The notes under the pieces were generated by a model. The model made no database searches, was not told the origin of the DNA, and saw nothing but the letters and a program-made list of their open reading frames with translations. A DNA stretch of 24,216 bases, taken from NCBI GenBank assembly GCA_017561285.1, contig JAFZDG010000214.1, positions 1 through 24,216 on the forward strand. The letters run 5' to 3'. Positions within the stretch are counted from its first letter, which is position 1; every line of letters starts with the position of its first letter. Of the stretch, positions 8,301-15,083 are shown piece after piece. Source of the DNA: Bacteroidaceae bacterium (GTDB lineage Bacteria; Bacteroidota; Bacteroidia; Bacteroidales; Barnesiellaceae_A). The translations under genes were made by a program, and so were the position numbers.

Positions 8301-8611
8301 ACCTTTACACGAGTAATGCTTTGTTCGGTAGCTATCAACGACACGATGTTGCCGGTAATAGTTATTGTCTCGCCTTTGATCTTGCCCGATACACGTTGAA
8401 AATAGGGCATATCAGTAGGAGATATATTATGCGTGGTAGTGGTACCATCTCCCCAATCGATAGTAAACGGATCATTGATCGATGTCGAATAAAGATTCAT
8501 CACCAACTCTTCATCAACCGGTTTCTGCGTAGTAAACTCGATAATACTTTGTGCCGAGGCAATACCTATAGTCATACACAGCACACAAAGTAATGTTGTA
8601 ACCTTTTTCAT
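5399..8611 (-). CDS. Large secreted leucine-rich-repeat protein with duplicated module and T9SS/DUF6383-like tail
   Basis: The protein has 1070 residues and a signal peptide (residues 1-20, ending GIASA). Residues 24-90 form a beta cap with a PKD-like FTIDWGDGT motif. LRRs run about 95-400, with regular 21-residue units at 293-355 (LxxLxxSxNxLxxLDIS). A Gly/Asp-rich link holds GWLTDINGDG, and a beta domain (about 478-558) resembles internalin B-repeat or Flg_new units. The order then repeats: a second cap with IEIDWGNG (561-640), a second LRR block (645-850; clean 21-residue units at 731-835), a second GWSINIQGNG link, and a second B-repeat-like domain (918-992). Residues 1003-1070 end in DVAPGIYIVRVVDNG, like a type IX secretion sorting domain or DUF6383. 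It is probably a surface or secreted binding protein. The ligand is unknown. Confidence 0.85.
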   Translation of the reverse strand: MKKVTTLLCVLCMTIGIASAQSIIEFTTQKPVDEELVMNLYSTSINDPFTIDWGDGTTTTHNISPTDMPYFQRVSGKIKGETITITGNIVSLIATEQSITRVKVKNQAKLEKLTLSDNLITEVLFEGDVAPLQLLELNNNLLANSTENNPTLGLEIFASTLANLNLSNNNLICLNIEQLVNLKELYVKNNPDFTSLFIAMPEESRMIEKIDLSNGQLSHFYPIYMPALTSLHLSDNVLMEDFVIDHYYPALKYLSINNNYIPAINVRECKMLEQFNCSGNMLSSLDVSQNIALTHLFCSQNGLSYLDISNNIQLTTLHCSDNDLEKVDISHNSKLQEINVSHNPITHINLTNVYNLRRFEAAATLCDYFYFNYVNPMGRFEYVDVRDNSNMTAQSINCMFKTLPIHYGKSYNATLLISGSNGETSDTSYPNSSDMGWLTDINGDGTAQFDKVSVSIDAVDTGEKIELEGNFGGINSEQSYTLTQYSTENGTFALVQWDTPYFQRFREVATDAYIGVPLVVMPYPQSGYRFESVEINGEKVYNDWFVVDEACSIKVNFVPFEKYISFTTTEGIPLSFQLGGSQETNKIEIDWGNGSRQPYDIPQYKDYEIAGGRIEGTSMSSTVTIYGDVTYANFESEPYFVGWDNRITAIDLSQNRSLQYLDLYWNPITSIDLSGQGDLEVLGVSYTAIKELNLSGAANLMQLECYSDGYGFEEDGIALLSQIDLSHTPKLRYLDAKNNALESIDFRHTPDLAYVNVSNNDLTNLDVTGLPLLWYLYATDNAIEQIDLSQNVQLLQLALGQNKLTQLDLSANNSIQLLSIENNQIKHLDVSNMQGLYQLKIGGNGMGACDLNDIYYSLPLYPELTPEEQAAIAGYPLNVGQAGEESPNESYGADASIAITKGWSINIQGNGSGCETTYIDIVPSDNGSIKLYDAENKEIVSGSTTLRNSLITIESTPDAGYCYNSLMINDVERVDGNTFMIGAYARVQAIFNTDNGIEDSPSENVRVYGAENCINIVTAQGVDVAVVAMDGRVVEHMRVYDNASIDVAPGIYIVRVVDNGSAIVHTVAVR

Positions 8612-8666
8612 AATCTTTCTATTTATTGCTTACATAATATTAGTTACATTTTAATATTGATGTTCC

Positions 8667-8697
8667 AAAGATAGACAACAGAAATAGCACAACAAAC
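8667..8697 (-). promoter_or_regulatory. Promoter of the LRR protein gene
   Basis: On the minus strand TTTG (8694-8697), exactly 19 bases, then TATCTTTG (8667-8674): a full match to the Bacteroides primary sigma consensus. The ATG lies 55 bases downstream of the -7 element, leaving a leader of roughly 48 bases. Confidence 0.8.
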
Positions 8698-8734
8698 AAA
8701 TTTACGCATATTTCACAAAAAAGTTGACAAGTTT

Positions 8735-8748
8735 TTGACATATGTCAA
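8735..8748. promoter_or_regulatory. Perfect 14-base palindrome, candidate operator
   Basis: TTGACATATGTCAA is a perfect inverted repeat, with an extra TTGAC half-site at 8724-8728. It lies about 38 bases upstream of the LRR gene's -33 element, a plausible activator position. No regulator is encoded beside it. Confidence 0.4.
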
Positions 8749-8883
8749 TAATGCAAGACAAAATAACATATAATAGAATAATATGAAAACAAGACTCACA
8801 CAGCAACCAACCAAGTTATCTTCCCTTTCATTGTCACCAAATTCAATATTTCAGCAAAAAATCAAAAAAAATCACTCCAACTA

Positions 8884-8914
8884 TTGCACAATTGACAAAA
8901 AGGTCTTATCTTTG
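8884..8914 (+). promoter_or_regulatory. Promoter of the tRNA-Asn pair
   Basis: TTG (8884-8886), 20 bases, then TATCTTTG (8907-8914), 23 bases ahead of the first tRNA. This fits the Bacteroides consensus. Confidence 0.75.
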
Positions 8915-8937
8915 CACCGCCTTTCAAGGTTAAATCT

Positions 8938-9011
8938 TCTTCAGTAGCTCAGTCGGTTAGAGCATCTGACTGTTAATCAGAGGGTCGTTGGTTCAAGTCC
9001 AACCTGAAGAG
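8938..9011 (+). tRNA. tRNA-Asn (anticodon GTT), copy 1
   Basis: The 74-base cloverleaf is complete. The acceptor arm TCTTCAG pairs with CTGAAGA, and the discriminator base is G. The anticodon stem TCTGA/TCAGA encloses loop CTGTTAA with anticodon GTT. The T arm is GTTGG-TTCAAGT-CCAAC. The CCA end is not encoded. Confidence 0.97.
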
Positions 9012-9034
9012 CACCTTATTAAACTAAATTTTAT

Positions 9035-9108
9035 TCTTCAGTAGCTCAGTCGGTTAGAGCATCTGACTGTTAATCAGAGGGTCGTTGGTTCAAGTCCAAC
9101 CTGAAGAG
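9035..9108 (+). tRNA. tRNA-Asn (anticodon GTT), copy 2
   Basis: This 74-base gene is identical in sequence to the copy at 8938-9011, 23 bases downstream of it. There is no promoter between them, so both are likely made from one precursor. CCA is not encoded. Confidence 0.97.
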
Positions 9109-9110
9109 CA

Positions 9111-9146
9111 AAAGACCTGCTACAAAGCAGGTCTTTTTGTTTTTTG
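9111..9146 (+). terminator. Intrinsic terminator after the tRNA-Asn pair
   Basis: A perfect 10-pair stem AAAGACCTGC / GCAGGTCTTT (9111-9136) with a six-base loop is followed by a T-rich tract to 9145. The next gene's ATG is at 9153, only a few bases past the T-tract. Confidence 0.9.
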
Positions 9147-9152
9147 CCACCT

Positions 9153-9986
9153 ATGACACAACACAAGCGCACATTATACATCAGCGACCTCGATGGAACT
9201 CTTCTCAACGAGGAATCTCTTCTTTCGGCCAACACAGCACAAACACTCAACAAACTGATTGAAGAGGGCGCAATGTTCACTATCGCAACAGCCCGTACGC
9301 CGGCTACGGTCGTAAAACTTATGTCGGACGTAAAGCTAAACTTACCCGTCATTCTGATGACAGGAGCTCTTGTTTATGACATCGCAACCAACCGTTATTT
9401 ATCAATATCTTCTTTTCCACAAGAAATCTCAGCTCAAATCATAGACACCATTGGCAACACCGACCTATCGCCAATGATATATTATATAGACCAATCGCTG
9501 TTGCACGTAGCCTATCGAACCACGACCGACAGTCGCCAACAAGAGTTTATTTCTTGCCGTAAAGGTACTCCTTATAAAAAATACGTAGAGGTAGAACGAG
9601 CAATCACACCTCCACAAAAAACCGTACTGATATTCTTTATGGGTGCATACGACAAGTTGCAAGAGATATACAACCGCATCAGTTGCATTGCCGGACACCG
9701 CAGCTATCTATATTGCGATAGCATGCAACCCGAACAAGGGTATCTCGAGATATATCCGGCCGGAACATCCAAAGCCACCGCCATCACTCAACTTGCCCGG
9801 CAGATAGAAGCCCAAGAAATTGTTGCCTTCGGCGACAATCTCAACGACCTACCTATGTTTGAGATAGCACATCGTTCATATGCCCCCGAGAATGCCATTG
9901 AGGAGGTTAAAAAGCAAGCAACCCAAATCATAGCCTCGAACAGCCAAGACGGAGTAGTACGATTTATGGAAGCAGATACCATCTGA
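9153..9986 (+). CDS. Cof-type HAD-superfamily phosphatase
   Basis: This is a 277-residue cytoplasmic Mg-dependent phosphatase of the HAD IIB (Cof) class, which typically acts on sugar phosphates, nucleotides or flavin-type phosphates. Motif I is SDLDGTLL, with nucleophile D12 and acid/base D14. Motif II lies in TIATARTP, motif III is K207 in SKATAI, and motif IV is FGDNLNDLPMF (D228, D232). A large cap domain (about 85-185) sits between. I chose ATG 9153 over an in-frame TTG at 9144 because the TTG lies in the T-tract of the preceding terminator. No promoter is visible between the tRNA terminator and the ATG. Substrate cannot be told from sequence. Confidence 0.9.
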   Translation: MTQHKRTLYISDLDGTLLNEESLLSANTAQTLNKLIEEGAMFTIATARTPATVVKLMSDVKLNLPVILMTGALVYDIATNRYLSISSFPQEISAQIIDTIGNTDLSPMIYYIDQSLLHVAYRTTTDSRQQEFISCRKGTPYKKYVEVERAITPPQKTVLIFFMGAYDKLQEIYNRISCIAGHRSYLYCDSMQPEQGYLEIYPAGTSKATAITQLARQIEAQEIVAFGDNLNDLPMFEIAHRSYAPENAIEEVKKQATQIIASNSQDGVVRFMEADTI

Positions 9987-10111
9987 TATTTTCAATAAAA
10001 TCAAAAAAACACATCCCTATTTTCGCCTGCCGATATCAACTCCAATTGGGGTAAAATTCACCATTTTTATAGATTATACATCATACTCACTGCAAAATAT
10101 ATCAAAGTAAG

Positions 10112-10145
10112 CTTTGCATATCTCGCTCGTTTGTTGTTATCTTTG
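10112..10145 (+). promoter_or_regulatory. Promoter of the dgt-pfkB gene run
   Basis: TTTG (10112-10115), 22 bases, then TATCTTTG (10138-10145), 19 bases before the chosen dgt ATG. This is the only clear consensus promoter I see ahead of the seven closely spaced genes. Confidence 0.65.
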
Positions 10146-10164
10146 CAAGTTGAGAAATTTGTTA

Positions 10165-11535
10165 ATGACAAACAATAAGATGCAAGACAAAAACACACCT
10201 AAACGTATGAGCTGGGATAGGCTCATAACCGCCAAAAGATTTGGTATGGAGGAATTTCACGATGAGCGAAAACACACTCGTACCGACTTTCAGCGCGATT
10301 ACGACCGACTGATATTTTCTGCCCCATTCCGCCGCTTGCAAAACAAAACACAGGTTTTCCCTTTACCGGGCAGCATCTTTGTACACAACCGACTCACACA
10401 CAGCCTTGAGGTATCGTGTGTAGGACGCTCATTGGGTACGAATGTAGCCGTATCTCTTGCACCCAAATACGCCGGTACACCCACCGAGGAGAAACTAATG
10501 CATATGGGTTCTATCGTTGCTGCGGCTTGCTTGGCTCACGACTTAGGGAATCCTCCTTTCGGGCACTCGGGCGAACGTGCCATTGCCACTTATTTTTCTG
10601 AAGGCAAAGGACTTGCTCTGAAGCAATTGCTAAGCGACTGGGAGTGGAACGACTTTACACACTTTGAGGGTAATGCCAATGCGTTTCGCCTACTCACACA
10701 CCAGTTTACCGGTCGTCGCAAAGGTGGTTTTGCACTCACCTACTCTACTTTGGCATCTATTGTAAAATACCCCTACGCCTCGACACTATCCACCAAAAAG
10801 GGCAAGTCGGGATTCTTTGCATCGGAAAGTGATGATTTTCGCCGGGTTGCCAACGACCTCGGGTTGCTACCCGATGGCGACAGCGGATTGCGATTTCACC
10901 GCCACCCATTGGTATATCTTGTTGAAGCTGCCGATGACATTTGCTATCAGATTATGGATATCGAAGATGCCCATAAGCTAAAATTGCTCACTACCAACCA
11001 AACAAAAGAGTTATTGTTGGAATTTTTTGAACCCGATAAACTACCCCACATACAAGAGGTACTGAAGATTGCCGATGATCGCAACGAACAGATTGCCTAC
11101 CTACGCTCTCGCGTCATAGGTCTGCTCATTGACGAGTGCTCTCAACTCTTTGTCGAGCACGAAGATGAACTCCTGAGTGGCACATTCAAAGGCAGCCTCA
11201 TCGATCACATCTCACAAATACCTCGAGATGCCTATGCACACTGCTCACAGGTGGCTTGGGATAAGATATACCGCAGTAGCGACGTTCTCGACATAGAATT
11301 GGCCGGTAATCGCATCATAAGCGAACTGCTCGACAAACTTATAGATGCAGTACTCTATCCCGACAAGAACTATTCGCAACTGATACTCAACAAGGTACCC
11401 CAGCAATACGAAACCCGAGCCGAAAGCGTCTATAACAAACTACAAGCTGCAGTCGATTATATATCGGGTATGACCGATGTGTATGCACTCGACCTATATC
11501 GTAAGATAAACGGTATGAGTCTGCCGGCCGTATAA
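10165..11535 (+). CDS. dgt: Deoxyguanosinetriphosphate triphosphohydrolase (dGTPase)
   Basis: The enzyme hydrolyses dGTP (in relatives, other dNTPs too) to the deoxynucleoside and triphosphate, limiting the dNTP pool. The chosen start gives 456 residues. HD-domain metal ligands are visible: HNRLTHSLEV (H79), AHDLGNPPFGHSGE (H125-D126) and a later Asp in EAADDICYQIMDIEDA. The N-terminal RTDFQRDYDRLIFSAPFRRLQ run is typical of Dgt. The frame is open upstream to 10114, but that would start inside the promoter's -33 box. ATG 10165 follows the -7 element by 19 bases, and ATG 10180 is an alternative. It is first in a tight run ending with pfkB. Confidence 0.93.
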   Translation: MTNNKMQDKNTPKRMSWDRLITAKRFGMEEFHDERKHTRTDFQRDYDRLIFSAPFRRLQNKTQVFPLPGSIFVHNRLTHSLEVSCVGRSLGTNVAVSLAPKYAGTPTEEKLMHMGSIVAAACLAHDLGNPPFGHSGERAIATYFSEGKGLALKQLLSDWEWNDFTHFEGNANAFRLLTHQFTGRRKGGFALTYSTLASIVKYPYASTLSTKKGKSGFFASESDDFRRVANDLGLLPDGDSGLRFHRHPLVYLVEAADDICYQIMDIEDAHKLKLLTTNQTKELLLEFFEPDKLPHIQEVLKIADDRNEQIAYLRSRVIGLLIDECSQLFVEHEDELLSGTFKGSLIDHISQIPRDAYAHCSQVAWDKIYRSSDVLDIELAGNRIISELLDKLIDAVLYPDKNYSQLILNKVPQQYETRAESVYNKLQAAVDYISGMTDVYALDLYRKINGMSLPAV

Positions 11536-11547
11536 CATTAAACAACA

Positions 11548-12777
11548 ATGAATAGAGTATATTTTCATATCATCGCATTGTTGATGCTGCTTGTGGCATT
11601 GCCGCTGCAAGCACGTCAATACACCGTAGAGAGTGTTCCCAATGTACAAGTAACCGATCGTACGCAATATGTTACCGACCCCGATGGTTACATAGACAAT
11701 ACATCGCGTACACACATCAACAATCTGCTGGCTCAACTACGCGACAGCAACAGCGTTGAGGCAGCCGTTGTTATGCTCCCCTCTATCGGAAACGATGACA
11801 TAGACGACTTTGCCACCCGACTCTTTACCCATTGGGGTATAGGAAAGGCAAGCAACGATAACGGCCTGTTGTATATTGCTGTTATGGATCAACGACAGGT
11901 GGTTATTCGCACCGGATATGGTTTGGAGGGCGTATTGCCCGACATACTATGCAGCCGCATTATACGTCAATATATCACTCCCGCATTTCGTGAGGGTGCA
12001 TATGGTAAAGGTATGAGCGAGGCTGTAGAACAAACGCTACACATCATTATGACACCCGAGGCATCGGCCGAGTTGATGGCCGATGAACCTATTTTCGATC
12101 AAGAAACCAAAGCATTACTGGTAAGCATATTGTTGGTGTACTTGATTTGCAGTTTCTTTATATCACTCATACACAGCATACAAATCAAACGCACCACAAA
12201 CAAACTCAGCAACAACCCATATGAGTGCTATAAAGAATTATACAATTCGCGCACAATGATGATTCTTGCAGCCATCTTCTTCCCGTTCTGGGGTATCATC
12301 AACTATATATACAGCAAAAATGTAATGAAGAAAATGCGCACAAATCCCCGCAACTGCGATTTGTGCGGTTCTCCAATGCACCGTCTTTCTGAAGATGTTG
12401 ACAATCAATTTCTCTCACCACAAGAAGACATCGAAGAGCGTATAGGTTCGGTTGACTATGATGTTTGGATGTGCAATCATTGTCGCAATACCGAGATATT
12501 GCGCTTTGACAATGCGTACACACTATATAGCGAATGTCCTTATTGCCACGCCAAAACAATGAGTCTTTCGCACGACCGCATTGTAGTTCCCGCCACCACC
12601 GTATCGGCAGGAGAAGGCGAGAAGATATATACCTGTCAATACTGCAAGAAACGCAAGATAGACACCTATTTTATACCTATGATTGTAGTTCCCAAAACCA
12701 CCGGAGGAAGCAACTTCGGCGGCGGAGGCTTTGGCGGCGGTATGACCGGCGGTGGCGGAGCCAGAGGCGGATGGTAA
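11548..12777 (+). CDS. TPM-domain (YgcG-type) membrane protein with four CxxC pairs and Gly-rich tail
   Basis: This 409-residue protein has a signal peptide (residues 1-22, ending LPLQA). A TPM/YgcG domain spans about 45-170 (YIDNTSRTHINNLLAQL, then FATRLFTHWGIG, NGLLYIAV and RTGYGLEGVLPD). A transmembrane segment follows at about 188-210 and a second at 236-255. The cytoplasmic-looking part then carries four CxxC pairs at 270-273, 309-312, 330-333 and 363-366, enough for two zinc ribbons. The end (about 387-409) is Gly-rich with a final Arg-Gly-Gly-Trp. TPM domains occur in envelope proteins and, in a plant protein, as a phosphatase for photosystem repair; the bacterial role is unclear. It starts 12 bases after the dgt stop. 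Confidence 0.85.
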   Translation: MNRVYFHIIALLMLLVALPLQARQYTVESVPNVQVTDRTQYVTDPDGYIDNTSRTHINNLLAQLRDSNSVEAAVVMLPSIGNDDIDDFATRLFTHWGIGKASNDNGLLYIAVMDQRQVVIRTGYGLEGVLPDILCSRIIRQYITPAFREGAYGKGMSEAVEQTLHIIMTPEASAELMADEPIFDQETKALLVSILLVYLICSFFISLIHSIQIKRTTNKLSNNPYECYKELYNSRTMMILAAIFFPFWGIINYIYSKNVMKKMRTNPRNCDLCGSPMHRLSEDVDNQFLSPQEDIEERIGSVDYDVWMCNHCRNTEILRFDNAYTLYSECPYCHAKTMSLSHDRIVVPATTVSAGEGEKIYTCQYCKKRKIDTYFIPMIVVPKTTGGSNFGGGGFGGGMTGGGGARGGW

Positions 12778-12788
12778 AATAATGTGAT

Positions 12789-13187
12789 ATGAGAGATAGA
12801 GATATAAAACATAAATTTTCATTGCGCGAGCGATTGGGTAGTTTTGTATATGCCGGCAAAGGTCTGAAGCTACTTTTTTGCGAGCACAATACTTGGATAC
12901 ATCTCGTTGCCACCATTTGCGTAGCAGGGGTAGGATGGTGGGTTGCACTCACTCCTCTCGAATGGGCTATTGCCATCATATTGGTAGGCAGTGTGTGGGT
13001 AACTGAAGCCCTTAATACTGCTATCGAACGACTCTGTGACCATATTACCCCCGATATACATCCGGCCATAGGCCATATCAAAGACATTGCTGCTGCCGCA
13101 GTATTGCTCACAGCTCTTACAGCCGTAGCTGCCGGACTATGCATCTTTGTACCGGCCATCATTGATAAAGTAACACAACTAAGCTAA
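12789..13187 (+). CDS. dgkA: Diacylglycerol kinase / undecaprenol kinase (DgkA family)
   Basis: This is a 132-residue integral membrane kinase with three transmembrane segments (about 36-52, 57-75, 102-124). The family signature is present at 73-80 (EALNTAIE), followed by an Asp, and at 98-105 (KDIAAAAV), which forms the active site. Family members phosphorylate diacylglycerol (E. coli) or undecaprenol (Gram-positive homologues). Which lipid is used here cannot be decided from sequence. The enzyme would recycle lipid carriers or lipid turnover products in the inner membrane. It starts 11 bases after the TPM gene and ends 12 bases before recF, consistent with one operon. Confidence 0.93.
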   Translation: MRDRDIKHKFSLRERLGSFVYAGKGLKLLFCEHNTWIHLVATICVAGVGWWVALTPLEWAIAIILVGSVWVTEALNTAIERLCDHITPDIHPAIGHIKDIAAAAVLLTALTAVAAGLCIFVPAIIDKVTQLS

Positions 13188-13199
13188 CAGACAACCCAT

Positions 13200-14294
13200 A
13201 TGATACTGCAACAGTTATCCATCATCAACTTCAAGAATATTGCCCAAGCCGACCTAAGCTTCTCGGATAATATCAACTGTTTTTTGGGTAACAACGGTAT
13301 GGGTAAGAGCAACCTGCTCGATGCCATATACTACCTATCATTCTGCAAGAGTTTCACCCATGTCATAGACTCACAAAACATACGACATGGCGAAGACTTC
13401 TTTATGCTACAAGGAGTGTATGAACGAAACGAAACACCCGAAGTACTATCGTGCGGCATAAGAAGACGACAAAAAAAGTCGTTCAAACGCAACAAGAAAG
13501 AGTATAGCCGGCTATCGGACCATATAGGATTTGCCCCACTCGTTATGGTATCGCCCGACGATACAATTCTCATACAAGGTGGCAGCGAGGAACGTCGCCG
13601 ATTTATCGACATAGTCATATCGCAATGGGACAAACCCTACCTCGACACCCTCATACGTTACAACAAAGCCCTCGAACAACGCAACACCCTTTTACGTCAA
13701 GAGGTGAGCGATGCAATGCTATATGAGATATGGGAAGAGCAGATGGCCCATGCCGCAACAATCATATACAATACACGCAGTCGTTTTCTAAGCGAGTTTA
13801 TACCCGTTTTCAATCGCTTCTACAACCTCATTGCCAACGGTAACGAGCAAGTAGGACTATCCTATAAATCACATTTGGCCGATGGCGACCTGATGCAACA
13901 ATTGTCCGAAACACGCCAACGCGACCTCATACTCGGATATACCACCAAAGGCATCCATCGCGATGATATGGAGATGACATTAGACCTATATCCTATGAAA
14001 CGTATAGGCTCGCAAGGCCAATGCAAAACGTACCTCATTGCCCTAAAATTGGCTCAATACGATTTCCTTGCACACAATGGTAATACGCGCCCCATATTGC
14101 TGCTTGACGACCTGTTTGACAAACTCGATTCGGAGCGTGTAGAGCGCATTATGCAATTGGTTTCGAGCGATATATTTGGCCAAATATTCATCACCGACAC
14201 CAACCGCGAATACCTCGACAATATAGTGCGACGCACTACGGCACACCATTGTCTCTATAATGTAGAAAACGGAGTTTTTACGCTCATACCATAA
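13200..14294 (+). CDS. recF: DNA replication and repair protein RecF
   Basis: RecF is an SMC-like ATPase that, with RecO and RecR, loads RecA at single-strand gaps. The 364 residues match the usual length. The Walker A motif is GNNGMGKSN (30-38), the N-terminal strand is LSIINFKNI, and the ABC signature is GSQGQCKT (270-277). Walker B is ILLLDDLFDKLD, with D303-D304, and the D-loop follows directly. The window also encodes recO (18111-18836), so two RecFOR members lie within 5 kb. In many bacteria recF sits with dnaA, dnaN and gyrB. Here gyrB is about 7.6 kb downstream and recF is followed by a DUF721/dciA-like gene, as is common in Bacteroidota. Confidence 0.96.
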   Translation: MILQQLSIINFKNIAQADLSFSDNINCFLGNNGMGKSNLLDAIYYLSFCKSFTHVIDSQNIRHGEDFFMLQGVYERNETPEVLSCGIRRRQKKSFKRNKKEYSRLSDHIGFAPLVMVSPDDTILIQGGSEERRRFIDIVISQWDKPYLDTLIRYNKALEQRNTLLRQEVSDAMLYEIWEEQMAHAATIIYNTRSRFLSEFIPVFNRFYNLIANGNEQVGLSYKSHLADGDLMQQLSETRQRDLILGYTTKGIHRDDMEMTLDLYPMKRIGSQGQCKTYLIALKLAQYDFLAHNGNTRPILLLDDLFDKLDSERVERIMQLVSSDIFGQIFITDTNREYLDNIVRRTTAHHCLYNVENGVFTLIP

Positions 14295-14303
14295 TGCAAT
14301 GTT

Positions 14304-14594
14304 ATGAAACGAAAAGAAGCACAAGTACTGAGCGAAATACTCGATGAGATATTGCGAGAAAACCACCTCGACATTGGTCTTGACGCAGCACGCGCACGTG
14401 CTGCATGGAAAGAGGCTATGGGCGAAGCGGTTGATAAATGTACGTTGTCATTACATTTCGACAAGGGCACCCTACAAGTACGACTATCATCGGCCGTACT
14501 GCGAAACGAATTGTTTATGAACCGCCGCACACTCATCGACCGCCTCAACACACACATAGGTCGCCCTGTAATCAAGAATATTTATTTTAAATAA
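14304..14594 (+). CDS. DUF721 (DciA-like) protein
   Basis: This is a small 96-residue protein of the DUF721 family. An amphipathic N-terminal helical stretch is followed by the conserved AWKEAMGEAVDKCT segment. A beta strand pair carries LQVRLSSAVLRNELFMNR and the end is INTHIGRPVIKNIYF-like. DciA, the best-known DUF721 member, loads the replicative helicase DnaB in bacteria lacking DnaC. A short version next to recF in Bacteroidota is consistent with that role but does not prove it. It starts nine bases after the recF stop codon and shares its transcription unit. No clear motif separates helicase loading from other single-strand DNA or tRNA-like binding roles. Confidence 0.85.
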   Translation: MKRKEAQVLSEILDEILRENHLDIGLDAARARAAWKEAMGEAVDKCTLSLHFDKGTLQVRLSSAVLRNELFMNRRTLIDRLNTHIGRPVIKNIYFK

Positions 14595-14603
14595 GATATA
14601 ACA

Positions 14604-15050
14604 ATGGATCAAAATACCCAAACCCCAACCTTTCACCACAGCTACCCTCTTCAACTACGATTTAACGACATTGATGCACTTGGTCACGTCAACAACTCGG
14701 TATATTTCACTTTCTATGATCTGGGTAAAAGTCGCTACTTCGAGACAGTGAAAAATCAGTCGATCGATTGGCGCAAAGCCGATGTCGTTATAGCCAACGT
14801 CAACGCCGATTTTCTATCACCCATATACTCATACGAGCAAGTAGCCGTAGAAACCTGCTGCGTAGAGATAGGCAACAGAAGTTTCAAACTTTTGCAACGC
14901 ATTATCAATACTACGACCGGCGAGATAAAAGGCATATGCCGCACCATTATGGTAGGATTTGATGTAGCAACCGGCGTGAGCGCCCCCATCAGCGATGAAT
15001 GGAAAAATGCCATACGACAATTCGAAGGCTCGGATTTGGCAAAGAAATAA
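14604..15050 (+). CDS. Acyl-CoA thioesterase, YbgC/FadM-type hotdog fold
   Basis: This is a 148-residue cytoplasmic hotdog-fold thioesterase. The signature RFNDIDALGHVNN sits at about 19-31, with probable catalytic D24 by comparison with 4-hydroxybenzoyl-CoA thioesterase. It is followed by the central helix (SVYFTFYDLGKSRYFE) and the beta strands containing NADFLSPI and CRTIMVGFD. These enzymes release CoA from short- or medium-chain acyl-CoAs; the actual substrate is not predictable. It begins nine bases after the DUF721 stop codon and ends 33 bases before pfkB, so it is most likely cotranscribed. Confidence 0.88.
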   Translation: MDQNTQTPTFHHSYPLQLRFNDIDALGHVNNSVYFTFYDLGKSRYFETVKNQSIDWRKADVVIANVNADFLSPIYSYEQVAVETCCVEIGNRSFKLLQRIINTTTGEIKGICRTIMVGFDVATGVSAPISDEWKNAIRQFEGSDLAKK

Positions 15051-15083
15051 GTTACCGCAATACAACCTCAAAACATAACAACC

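Larger units (their letters stand above)
8612..8937. other. Intergenic region between divergent LRR gene and tRNA-Asn pair
   Basis: This gene-free stretch of 326 bases is AT-rich. It holds the LRR gene promoter (8667-8697, minus), a perfect 14-base palindrome (8735-8748) and the tRNA-Asn promoter (8884-8914, plus). Between 8750 and 8880 I see no ORF, hairpin or repeat that I can support. Confidence 0.7.

Noticed and set aside
5399..8611. Repetitive DNA in the LRR gene as a CRISPR array or tandem repeat
   Set aside because: The regularity is a 63-base codon-level LRR period with diverged sequence, not identical repeats and spacers.
9144..9152. TTG start for the HAD phosphatase three codons upstream
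   Set aside because: The codon lies in the T-tract of the tRNA terminator; ATG 9153 already includes the first beta strand.
10114..10164. Upstream in-frame start giving a 473-residue Dgt
   Set aside because: The TTG start falls in the -33 box of the promoter at 10112-10145 and the extra residues are not family-like; ATG 10165 follows the -7 element properly.
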